From assembly GCA_003561595.1 (NCBI GenBank), contig PWWF01000166.1:1-5071 (forward strand): a stretch of DNA of 5,071 bases, given 5' to 3'. This document shows positions 1 through 5,071 of this stretch, piece by piece (positions within the stretch are counted from its first letter, which is position 1; each line of letters starts with the position of its first letter). The position numbers and the translations under genes are program-made. Source of the stretch: Paracoccaceae bacterium. GTDB taxonomy: Bacteria > Pseudomonadota > Alphaproteobacteria > Rhodobacterales > Rhodobacteraceae. The notes below the pieces were generated by a model that saw only the letters and a program-made list of their open reading frames with translations, was not told where the DNA came from and made no database searches.

Positions 1-608
1 TGCTGCTGTTTGCCCTGCCCGATGAAGACGCGCGCGAAAACCGCTTCGAGATCGGCATTCCCTCGGGCGCCAGCGTCATTCTGGAACACAGCCCCAGCGG
101 CGTTGTCCCCGGCCTGAATGATTTCGTGGCCGAGGATGGCACGGTCGAGCATCCGCCCGTCGCGCCGGTCTTCTGGTCCTTCCGGATCATGGTGGGCACA
201 GGGATGGCCATGCTGCTGATGTCCTGGGCCGCGCTGTTCCTGATGCGCCGGGGCCGGGGGATGGAGGGGCTGCCGCGCCCGATGATCTGGGCCTTCGTGC
301 CGATGGCGTTTTCGGGCTGGGTAGCGACACTCGCGGGCTGGTACACGACCGAGATCGGGCGTCAGCCCTGGCTGGTCCACGGCGTGCTGACCACGCGTGA
401 AGCGATCAGCGATGTGCCCCCGGCCTTCGTGCTGTCCACGCTGCTGGCCTATCTGGCGGTCTATGTGCTGCTGCTTCTGGCCTATCTCGGGGTGGTGCTG
501 TTCCTCGCGCGGCGCGCCGCGCAGGCCGCCACGCCCGAACTGCCGGACCCTGCCCCGGTCAAGACGCGGCCAGTGACCAGCCCTGTTCAAACAGTTCCGG
601 GAGAATGA
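1..608 (+). CDS. cydA: Cytochrome bd-type (CIO-like) quinol oxidase subunit I, C-terminal part
   Basis: This is the 3' end of a gene that begins before the window. The reading frame starts at base 3 and gives the last 201 residues, a little under half of the usual length of about 450-530. Subunit I oxidises quinol and carries hemes b558, b595 and d, which reduce O2 to water in the inner membrane. Visible signatures are PPVAPVFWSFRIMVG, whose Met (bases 189-191) and Arg (183-185) correspond to the E. coli b558 ligand Met393 and Arg391. The second is TTEIGRQPW, whose Glu (351-353) corresponds to the b595 ligand Glu445. Three or so hydrophobic membrane segments follow, then a Pro-rich cytoplasmic tail. 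An in-frame GTG at 126 is internal, since the similarity runs on upstream (ENRFEIGIPSGAS and onward). The gene is followed directly by subunit II in one operon. The Q-loop, which separates CIO from E. coli-type enzymes, lies outside the window, so that assignment rests mainly on subunit II. Confidence 0.95.
   Translation, partial: LLFALPDEDARENRFEIGIPSGASVILEHSPSGVVPGLNDFVAEDGTVEHPPVAPVFWSFRIMVGTGMAMLLMSWAALFLMRRGRGMEGLPRPMIWAFVPMAFSGWVATLAGWYTTEIGRQPWLVHGVLTTREAISDVPPAFVLSTLLAYLAVYVLLLLAYLGVVLFLARRAAQAATPELPDPAPVKTRPVTSPVQTVPGE
599..603 (+). promoter_or_regulatory. Ribosome binding site deciding the cydB start
   Basis: GGGAG lies at the very end of cydA. It is 7 bases upstream of the ATG at 611 but only 1 base upstream of the ATG at 605. 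The spacing therefore favours 611 as the true start of subunit II, even though 605 would give a tidy ATGA overlap with the cydA stop codon. Confidence 0.6.
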
Positions 609-610
609 CC

Positions 611-1624
611 ATGCCTGACTTTCTTGGTGATCCGACAGTGACATTGCCCGTCATCTTTGCCGCGCTGATGGGGCTGTCGATCCTGATCTATGTGGTGCTG
701 GATGGCTTCGATCTGGGGGTGGGCTTGCTCACCCCCTTCGGGGATGCGCCGCAAAAGGATCGGATGGTAGCCTCTATCGGGCCGTTCTGGGACGCGAATG
801 AAACCTGGCTGGTGATGGCCGTGGGGCTGTTGCTGGTGGCCTTTCCGGTCGCGCATGGGGCGATCCTGACAGCGCTGTATCTGCCTGTCGCGATCATGCT
901 GATCGGGCTGATCCTGCGCGGCGTGGCGTTTGAATTCCGCGCCAAGGTGCCCGCCCCGCGCAAGCCGCTGTGGAACATGGCGTTCTTTGTGGGGTCGCTG
1001 ATGACGGCGCTCTCACAGGGCTACATGCTGGGCTTTTACATCATGGGGCTGGAACATACGCTGGCCGCGCATCTGTTCTCGGTCCTGACAGGGCTGGCGC
1101 TGACGGCGGGCTTTGCGTTCATCGGCGCCTGCTGGTTGATCCTGAAGACCGAGGCGGAGCTGCAATCCAAGGCCATCCGCTGGGCGCAGCGATCCCTTGT
1201 CGGCGTGGTGCTGGGGCTTGGCACTGTCTCGCTGGCCACCCCGCTGGTCAGCCAGCGGATATGGGAGCGCTGGTTCTCTGTCCCCGAGTTCTTTCTGCTG
1301 GCCCCGCTGCCCCTGATGTCGCTTGCGCTGATCGTGGCGCTGTGGCTGGTGCTGCGCCGGATGCACGAGATGCCCGACAGCCTTGCCTGGCTGCCCTTTG
1401 CCGGGGCGAGCCTGCTGTATATCCTGGCCTTTACCGGGCTGGCCTACAGCTTTTACCCATTCGTGGTGCCTGACCGGATGACGATCTATGATGCGGCCGC
1501 CGCGCCCGAAAGCCTGCTGATCATTCTGGTCGGCGTGCTTGTGGTGCTGCCGATCATCGCAGGCTATTCGGCGCTGGCCTATTACATCTTTCGCGGCAAG
1601 GCGCGCGATCTGCGCTACGACTGA
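611..1624 (+). CDS. cydB: Cytochrome bd-type (CIO-like) quinol oxidase subunit II
   Basis: This is the partner of subunit I in the membrane-bound quinol:O2 oxidoreductase. Subunit II stabilises the heme-bearing subunit and is needed for heme assembly. From the ATG at 611 the protein has 337 residues, close to CioB-type subunits (about 335) and shorter than E. coli CydB (379). The first helix carries YVVLDGFDLGVG (DGFD at residues 31-34). Next come WDANETWLV (60-68) and LILRGVAFEFRAK, both typical of the family. Repeated hydrophobic segments across the whole length fit an eight- to nine-helix membrane protein ending in a short basic tail (FRGKARDLRYD). The alternative ATG at 605 would add Met-Thr and overlap the cydA stop by 4 bases, but the GGGAG at 599-603 is better spaced for 611. 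Only 2 bases separate cydA and cydB, so they are co-transcribed. A strong hairpin follows the stop. The family call is firm; the CIO subtype is inferred from length and motifs. Confidence 0.95.
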   Translation: MPDFLGDPTVTLPVIFAALMGLSILIYVVLDGFDLGVGLLTPFGDAPQKDRMVASIGPFWDANETWLVMAVGLLLVAFPVAHGAILTALYLPVAIMLIGLILRGVAFEFRAKVPAPRKPLWNMAFFVGSLMTALSQGYMLGFYIMGLEHTLAAHLFSVLTGLALTAGFAFIGACWLILKTEAELQSKAIRWAQRSLVGVVLGLGTVSLATPLVSQRIWERWFSVPEFFLLAPLPLMSLALIVALWLVLRRMHEMPDSLAWLPFAGASLLYILAFTGLAYSFYPFVVPDRMTIYDAAAAPESLLIILVGVLVVLPIIAGYSALAYYIFRGKARDLRYD

Positions 1625-1634
1625 GATGCGAGCA

Positions 1635-1668
1635 GAAGCCGCCCGCCTCTCGGGCGGCTTCGTTTCTG
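1635..1668 (+). terminator. Rho-independent-like terminator of the cydAB operon
   Basis: A perfect 11-bp inverted repeat (GAAGCCGCCCG at 1635-1645 and CGGGCGGCTTC at 1651-1661) encloses a 5-base loop. It is followed by GTTTCTG, a short and imperfect T-run. It begins 11 bases after the cydB stop. The stem is very GC-rich and the placement is right. The weak T-tract is common for terminators in high-GC alphaproteobacteria. Confidence 0.8.
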
Positions 1669-1691
1669 CACCACGATCCCCTCTGTCCGAA

Positions 1692-1704
1692 CGGTGAATC
1701 ACCG
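1692..1704. promoter_or_regulatory. 13-bp palindrome upstream of the OmpA-like gene (possible operator)
   Basis: CGGTGA-A-TCACCG is a perfect inverted repeat with 6-base arms around one central base. It lies 30 bases after the cydAB terminator hairpin and 49 bases before the preferred start of the OmpA-like gene. That is a reasonable position for a regulator-binding site near a promoter. I could not identify convincing -35/-10 boxes next to it and I do not recognise the motif as the site of a particular regulator. A chance palindrome is possible. Confidence 0.3.
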
Positions 1705-1753
1705 CGTCTTTCCCGCTACTCTGCGCCAAACACTGCAAACAGAGAGGGACGAG

Positions 1754-2731
1754 ATGCAGTTTGGACGGATGTTGCTATCGGGACTGGCCGCCATATGTCT
1801 GACAATCCCGGACCCGGCGCGGGCCGATATCGAGGGCGCCTATGACCACCCGCAGATCGAGCGTGTTGCCGGATCGCGGATCGTCTATTTCAACCGGACC
1901 GAGTTCGATCGACTGACCGTCCCGACCGGGCCGCTTGACGGGGACGAGTTCGAGAGTGCCGAGATGCTGGAAGGCGAGATTCTCCAACTCAGCTACCTTT
2001 TCGACAATCCCGACATCTCGACCCTGCAAATAAAGCGCAACTATATCACCGCGCTCGAATCACAGGGGTTCGAAATCCTCTATGCCGACTCGGAGGGGGC
2101 GCTGAGCAGCGGGGCAGGGCGTAACTTCTATCGCGACTCGGGCCTGTTCAGCCGTGGCGCGCGCGATTGCTGCAGACTGGCCACCCGCGCCAGCAATCGG
2201 GACCTGCGCTACATCGCGGCACAATCTGCAGATGGGACCGTCCTCGCTGGCATCGCGGCCTTCAACGAGCGCCGCGACCCCGGCCCAGCGGTCGAGATCG
2301 CCGTGGTGACCGCGGCCGATATGGATACCGAGATGGATCATCAGCCCATGACCGCAGGCGAGATGGAAACCGGCCTGATCGAGGAAGGGCGCGTCGCGGT
2401 GCAGGACATCCTGTTCGAGTTCGACTCGGCGCGCATTCTGCCTGACTCCTCGGACGCGCTGGAAACCGTGGCACAGCTGATGTCGGAGTTGCGCGATATC
2501 GGTCTGCTGGTGGTGGGGCATACCGATAATACCGGCAGCTATGACTACAATCTCAGCCTGTCCATGGCGCGGGCGCAGGCCGTGGTCGATTATCTGACCG
2601 CAGAGCATGGCATTGCCGCCGACAGGCTGCAGGCGGCGGGCGCGGGCATGATGGCCCCTATCTCGACGAACCGCACAGACCAGGGCCGCGCGCTGAACAG
2701 ACGCGTTGAGCTTGTTGAAATGGCGCGCTGA
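1754..2731 (+). CDS. Exported OmpA-family protein with DUF4892-like N-terminal domain
   Basis: The preferred ATG at 1754 follows a GAGAGGG purine run and gives 325 residues. It begins directly with a signal peptide (residues 1-24, cleavage after ARA). An in-frame GTG at 1694 would put 20 polar residues ahead of the signal and is less likely. Residues about 28-185 start with YDHPQIERVAGSRIVYFN and contain GARDCC (Cys139, Cys140). This layout resembles DUF4892, a periplasmic domain of unknown function, and that match is from memory. Residues about 213-323 are an OmpA C-terminal domain: VQDILFEFDS, VVGHTDNTG, NLSLSMARAQAVVDYL and ALNRRVELVE. Asp258 and Arg273 match the diaminopimelate-binding Asp/Arg pair of OmpA (Asp271/Arg286 in A. 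baumannii), with the same 15-residue spacing. The protein should be periplasmic or outer-membrane associated and attached to peptidoglycan. No lipobox and no N-terminal beta-barrel are visible. It is separated from cydAB by a terminator, so it probably has its own promoter. The role of the N-terminal domain is unknown. Confidence 0.9.
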   Translation: MQFGRMLLSGLAAICLTIPDPARADIEGAYDHPQIERVAGSRIVYFNRTEFDRLTVPTGPLDGDEFESAEMLEGEILQLSYLFDNPDISTLQIKRNYITALESQGFEILYADSEGALSSGAGRNFYRDSGLFSRGARDCCRLATRASNRDLRYIAAQSADGTVLAGIAAFNERRDPGPAVEIAVVTAADMDTEMDHQPMTAGEMETGLIEEGRVAVQDILFEFDSARILPDSSDALETVAQLMSELRDIGLLVVGHTDNTGSYDYNLSLSMARAQAVVDYLTAEHGIAADRLQAAGAGMMAPISTNRTDQGRALNRRVELVEMAR

Positions 2732-2742
2732 GCAGGGAAAGC

Positions 2743-2771
2743 GGGCAACCGCTGCAATCGCGGCGCTGCCC
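2743..2771 (+). other. Imperfect hairpin between the OmpA-like gene and the unknown secreted gene
   Basis: GGGCA (2743-2747) pairs with TGCCC (2767-2771), and CCGC (2749-2752) pairs with GCGG (2760-2763). The loop is 7 bases and there is an asymmetric internal loop (A against CGC). It begins 12 bases after the stop codon. No T-run follows, so it could be a weak or Rho-assisted terminator, an mRNA-stabilising structure, or chance pairing in GC-rich DNA. Confidence 0.3.
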
Positions 2772-2788
2772 ATGCAAACCTGACGGGA

Positions 2789-2795
2789 AAGGAGG
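2789..2795 (+). promoter_or_regulatory. Strong ribosome binding site of the unknown secreted gene
   Basis: AAGGAGG is a near-perfect Shine-Dalgarno sequence, the strongest in the window. It is 6 bases before the GTG at 2802 and 9 bases before the ATG at 2805, so either codon could serve as start. The strength suggests the gene is well translated. Confidence 0.75.
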
Positions 2796-2801
2796 TTTCG
2801 A

Positions 2802-3494
2802 GTGATGTGGCATAGTTTCAAAAGCAACAAAGCCACGTGCATGACGGCTGTGATCGGCGCGGCGATGATGGCGCCGCACGGCGCGCAGGCGCTGGATGAC
2901 GCCCCGGTGTCCGAGGCGACCGATTTCGTGTTCGAAGTGGTCGATATCGGCTTCTGCTTTCTGCCGGACATGCCCGATGACGAGATGCGCGACATGGCGC
3001 TCGGCTCTGCCGGGACGGTGCCGCTGAGAGGGGATGTGACCGCCCCGGTCGAGGCCGGGATTTACGGGAGCGGGCATTTCGTGCGCGGCAGCGGCGGGAC
3101 ACAGGCGATCTCTGCCTCCATTCACGCCATGATGATCAATGACGCGGACGAGATTACCGCGCTGTGTCTGGCGCTCCTGCCCACGGACGGCCCCGAGGGG
3201 TTCGAGGGGCAGTTCACGCTGCGCGGGGCCGAGGATGAGCCGGACGAGGACGGCGCGTATTATTCCGTTTTCGGCCGGATTCTGGGGCGCGATGCCACGG
3301 GCGAGGAGCGCAGCATCGCCCATGTGTCGATGGGCGAGGGCACCCTGCATCTGGAAGATGACGCAGGCGAGATACTGACCGCGCGGCTGGATTTCGACGG
3401 CGTCCTTGATGACGGCCAGAGCGTGCAATTCGCGTTTGAAACCGACATGGTCGAGATTGAGGAGATGCGCTTCATGGACATGACCTCGCCATGA
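2802..3494 (+). CDS. Secreted acidic protein of unknown function
   Basis: I do not recognise a family. Counting from the GTG at 2802 (the adjacent ATG at 2805 is equally possible), the protein has 230 residues. A basic start (KSNK) and a hydrophobic stretch end in a signal-peptidase-like site, PHGAQA, cleaved after residue 30. The mature part of about 200 residues is rich in Asp and Glu, with acidic runs such as AEDEPDEDGAYY. It has many alternating hydrophobic/polar stretches and few obvious helices, which suggests a beta-rich soluble periplasmic or secreted protein. Three cysteines are visible: one inside the signal region, one in GFCFLPDMP and one in TALCLALLP. The latter two could form a disulfide after export. 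No membrane anchor, lipobox, repeats or catalytic motif were seen. A strong Shine-Dalgarno precedes it. Its stop overlaps the start of the SH3-domain gene (ATGA), so the two are probably co-translated and functionally linked. The coding call is firm; the function is unknown. Confidence 0.85.
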   Translation: MMWHSFKSNKATCMTAVIGAAMMAPHGAQALDDAPVSEATDFVFEVVDIGFCFLPDMPDDEMRDMALGSAGTVPLRGDVTAPVEAGIYGSGHFVRGSGGTQAISASIHAMMINDADEITALCLALLPTDGPEGFEGQFTLRGAEDEPDEDGAYYSVFGRILGRDATGEERSIAHVSMGEGTLHLEDDAGEILTARLDFDGVLDDGQSVQFAFETDMVEIEEMRFMDMTSP

Positions 3495-4093
3495 CCCGGA
3501 CCACCCGCCGCTTTCTGATCGCACTCTTGCTGGCCCTGCCGCTTGCCCCTGCCATGGCGAGCGAGGTCACATATCGGGTCGTCGATGTCGCCTCGAATGA
3601 CGTGCTGAATGTGCGCGACCGGGCCGGGGTGCCCGGCAGCCGGATTGTCGGCATCCTGCCGCCCGGCACACGCGGTGTTGTCTGGACCGGTCAGCAGGGC
3701 CGCGCGGGCGATGGGGCGCTGTGGTATCGCGTGGTGCATCCGCGCATCCCCTCGGGCGGCTGGGTGAATGCACGGTTCCTGCAACGGGAGCAGGTCGCCT
3801 CAGCCCCGCCCCCGACCTCTGCCGAACCGCCTGGCAGCCAGTTCAAGGATCACACGGCGCATGAACGGCCCTGGCGGGTTGTAGGTGTCGCCTCGGATGA
3901 TGTGCTGAACATCCGCGGGGGGCCGGGCGTGTCGCACGGCATTGTCGGCAGCTTTCCCCCCAATGCGCAGGATGTCCGGATTACCGGGCGCATCCAGACC
4001 CTGCTGAGCGGGGCCGTCTGGGCCGAGGTGCGCGCCGCCACACTGCCGGGCGGGCGCGGCTGGGTAAACGGGCGTTTTCTGCGCCCGATGTAG
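3491..4093 (+). CDS. Periplasmic protein with two tandem SH3-like domains
   Basis: This 200-residue protein starts with a clear signal peptide (basic MTRTTRRF, a Leu-rich core, and APAMA cleaved after residue 23). The mature part is an internal duplication: residues 28-97 and 128-197, each 70 residues, about half identical. Shared landmarks are RVVxVASxDVLNxR, the IVG-PP turn, and GWVNxRFL. These match the bacterial SH3 (SH3b/SH3_3) layout, in which VLNVR and GWV are hallmark strands. The copies are joined by a Pro-rich linker (APPPTSAEPPGS). The start codon lies inside the stop of the upstream gene (ATGA overlap), and no good Shine-Dalgarno is seen nearby. Translation is therefore probably coupled to the upstream gene. 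Bacterial SH3 domains often bind cell-wall peptides or other proteins. No catalytic domain is present, so an adaptor or binding role is inferred. No cysteines are present. Confidence 0.9.
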   Translation: MTRTTRRFLIALLLALPLAPAMASEVTYRVVDVASNDVLNVRDRAGVPGSRIVGILPPGTRGVVWTGQQGRAGDGALWYRVVHPRIPSGGWVNARFLQREQVASAPPPTSAEPPGSQFKDHTAHERPWRVVGVASDDVLNIRGGPGVSHGIVGSFPPNAQDVRITGRIQTLLSGAVWAEVRAATLPGGRGWVNGRFLRPM

Positions 4094-4187
4094 CTGTTTG
4101 TTTGAAGGGGGTTGAATGGATAGACGCGGATCGGCACTGTCTGAACGGACGGGGACGCGACACGGCGCAGACCCGAGAACCGTGACA

Positions 4188-4192
4188 AGAGG
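4188..4192 (+). promoter_or_regulatory. Ribosome binding site used to choose among clustered ATGs
   Basis: AGAGG ends 2 bases before the ATG at 4195, 5 bases before the ATG at 4198 and 14 bases before the ATG at 4207. The spacing favours 4198. All three starts are in the same frame and differ by at most four residues. Confidence 0.5.
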
Positions 4193-4197
4193 CCATG

Positions 4198-4680
4198 ATG
4201 CACCACATGATCCGCACCACATCTTTCGCAGCCGCATTTGCCCTGATGGCGCAGCCGGGCATTTCCGGCACCGAGGCGCCCATCCTGACCCTGACGGGAA
4301 ACCTGCCTGATGGCCCCGTCACCCTGAGCCGCGACGACCTGAAGGATTTTCCGCAGCATGAGATCCGCACCTCGACCACAGTCACCGACGGCACACCACT
4401 TTTCGAGGGGTTCCTGATGCGCGACCTGCTGGACACGCTTGGCGCCGAGGGCAGCAAGATCACCGCGCGGGCGCTCAATGACTACCTGATGGAGATTCCG
4501 CGCGAGGATTTCGAGACTTATGACGTGATCGGCGCGCTGTACATGGATGGCGAAGAGCTGACCGCACGCGACAAGGGGCCTGTGTGGATCGTCTATCCGC
4601 GCGATGATCACACGGACCTGCAGGATATCAGATATGACACCAGATGGGTCTGGCAACTTGTTGAAATGCATATTGAATAA
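4198..4680 (+). CDS. Small exported protein resembling the oxidoreductase molybdopterin-binding fold, lacking the cofactor cysteine
   Basis: The protein has 160 residues from the ATG at 4198, chosen by ribosome-site spacing (4195 adds one Met). A short hydrophobic stretch (SFAAAFALMAQPGISG) looks like an export signal cleaved near residue 24. The mature part, ILTLTGNLPDGPVTLSRDDL and on through FEGFLMRDLL, ARALNDYLMEIP and GPVWIVYPRDD, follows the strand order of the sulfite-oxidase-type molybdopterin-binding domain (PF00174). That is a pattern match from memory. True sulfite oxidases and MsrP bind molybdenum through a conserved Cys after a strand that aligns near HEIRTSTTV. Here that position holds Ser/Thr and the whole protein has no Cys, so enzyme activity is unlikely. 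It is also about half the length of catalytic relatives. A response regulator follows 65 bases downstream, so a periplasmic ligand-binding or sensory accessory role is plausible but inferred. A 100-base gap from the SH3 gene may hold its promoter, though no clear boxes are visible. Confidence 0.85.
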   Translation: MHHMIRTTSFAAAFALMAQPGISGTEAPILTLTGNLPDGPVTLSRDDLKDFPQHEIRTSTTVTDGTPLFEGFLMRDLLDTLGAEGSKITARALNDYLMEIPREDFETYDVIGALYMDGEELTARDKGPVWIVYPRDDHTDLQDIRYDTRWVWQLVEMHIE

Positions 4681-4684
4681 CATC

Positions 4685-4723
4685 TGTCAGCGGGTATGTC
4701 CGTATGGACCCACCGCGCTGACA
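4685..4723 (+). promoter_or_regulatory. 39-base imperfect hairpin between the molybdopterin-fold gene and the response regulator gene
   Basis: TGTCAGCG (4685-4692) pairs perfectly with CGCTGACA (4716-4723). Inside it GGT pairs with ACC, and GTCC (4698-4701) pairs with GGAC (4706-4709) around a GTAT loop. One bulged G and a 2x2 internal loop interrupt the stem. It begins 4 bases after the upstream stop codon and ends 22 bases before the next start. No T-run follows, so it is not a classical terminator. It could attenuate read-through, stabilise the upstream mRNA or be a protein-binding site. Confidence 0.5.
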
Positions 4724-4745
4724 TCCAGCTAGCGAGGGGACGACC

Positions 4746-5071
4746 ATGACTAATGACGCGCCGCTGATCCTGTGTTGCGAGGATGAACCGCAACTGCTTC
4801 GTGATATCTGCGAGGAAGTGCAAGGCGCAGGTTACAGGGTGATCGCCGCGCGCAACGGGGCCGAATTGCTGGCCCATCTGGAACATTCCACCCCTGACCT
4901 GATCCTGTGCGACATCATGATGCCCGGCATCGACGGCTATGGCGTGCTGGCCCGTCTGCGCCGCGATCACCCGCATCTGGCCCATGTGCCGCTGGTGTTC
5001 CTGTCGGCCCTGTCGATGACCGAGGCGGTTGTTCAGGGAAAACGGCTGGGCGCGGATGATTACCTGACCAA
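4746..5071 (+). CDS. Response regulator, N-terminal receiver domain (cut by window end)
   Basis: The first 108 complete codons are present. The start ATG at 4746 follows a GAGGGGA ribosome site at 4734-4740, with 5-base spacing. The translation is a nearly complete CheY-like receiver domain. It has the acidic pair Glu12-Asp13 (CCEDEP), phospho-acceptor Asp56 in LILCDIMMPGIDGY, Ser87 at the switch position (VFLSAL), and the GADDYLTK ending. There the conserved Lys would be residue 109, of which only AA is in the window. The domain takes phosphate from a histidine kinase not seen here. The output domain lies beyond the window. It could be a stand-alone receiver, a DNA-binding regulator or part of a larger signalling protein. 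The gene follows the molybdopterin-fold gene in the same direction with a hairpin in between, so co-transcription is possible. Confidence 0.93.
   Translation, partial: MTNDAPLILCCEDEPQLLRDICEEVQGAGYRVIAARNGAELLAHLEHSTPDLILCDIMMPGIDGYGVLARLRRDHPHLAHVPLVFLSALSMTEAVVQGKRLGADDYLT

Noticed and set aside
126..608. GTG at 126 as a real start for the first gene.
   Set aside because: The frame is open to the window edge, and the upstream residues continue the recognisable cytochrome bd subunit I sequence.
1626..1697. A 23-codon ORF directly after cydB, considered as a possible cydX-type accessory gene.
   Set aside because: Its translation (MRAEAARLSGGFVSAPRS and on) is not hydrophobic, has no ribosome site and runs through the terminator hairpin.
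1694..1753. Upstream GTG at 1694 as the start of the OmpA-like protein.
   Set aside because: It would place 20 polar residues before a well-formed signal peptide, overlaps the palindrome and lacks a ribosome site. The ATG at 1754 has a purine-rich ribosome site.
1790..1800. Possible lipoprotein signal (Cys15 in the OmpA-like signal peptide).
   Set aside because: The residues before the Cys are L-A-A-I; a lipobox needs a small residue at -1. A standard ARA cleavage site follows instead.
2060..2995. Long minus-strand open frame (311 codons) opposite the OmpA-like gene, and similar ones opposite other genes (1013-1738, 2658-3524, 3850-4683).
   Set aside because: They mirror plus-strand genes that have clear domains or signal peptides. 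Their translations are rich in Arg, His and Gln with no recognisable domain, as expected for antisense frames in GC-rich DNA.
4094..4194. Searched the 100-base gap after the SH3 gene for a terminator, promoter or small RNA.
   Set aside because: I found no convincing inverted repeat, no -35/-10 pair and no FNR-type site. Only a G-run (GGGGG near 4107) and a short GACGCG direct repeat are visible, both likely chance.

Overview
The window looks like a piece of an alphaproteobacterial chromosome, most likely from the Rhodobacterales (Rhodobacter/Roseobacter/Paracoccus relatives). This is inferred from the high G+C content, the strongly G/C-biased third codon positions in the plus-strand genes, and the character of the encoded proteins. 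It is not proven by any marker gene. All seven protein genes supported here lie on the plus strand and are closely packed. No gap between genes exceeds about 130 bases. I see no tRNA, rRNA, mobile element or CRISPR array.

Bases 1-1624 hold a terminal quinol oxidase operon. It contains the last 201 codons of cytochrome bd subunit I (cydA/cioA), followed at once by a complete subunit II (cydB/cioB). The short subunit II and its motifs point to the cyanide-insensitive (CIO) branch. A perfect 11-bp GC-rich hairpin 11 bases after the cydB stop closes the operon, and no CydX-like small membrane ORF lies between them.

Bases 1625-4093 hold three exported envelope proteins. The first is an OmpA-family protein whose N-terminal half resembles DUF4892. 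The second is an acidic secreted protein of unknown function. The third is a small periplasmic protein built from two copies of an SH3-like domain, and its start codon overlaps the stop of the unknown gene (ATGA). The OmpA-type domain should bind peptidoglycan, and bacterial SH3 domains often bind cell-wall material. A cell-envelope role for the group is therefore reasonable but inferred. A 13-bp palindrome lies upstream of the OmpA-like gene and an imperfect hairpin lies between it and the unknown gene.

Bases 4094-5071 hold a small exported protein resembling the oxidoreductase molybdopterin-binding fold but with no cysteine at all, so it is probably not a catalytic molybdoenzyme. It is followed by the start of a response regulator (receiver domain, cut by the window end). 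A 39-base imperfect hairpin lies between them. The pairing suggests a periplasmic sensory or accessory protein linked to a two-component system, which is inference from gene order.

Nothing here amounts to a clearly new system. The items most worth a second look are the cysteine-free molybdopterin-fold protein beside a response regulator, the translationally coupled unknown/SH3 pair, and the unexplained palindromic elements.
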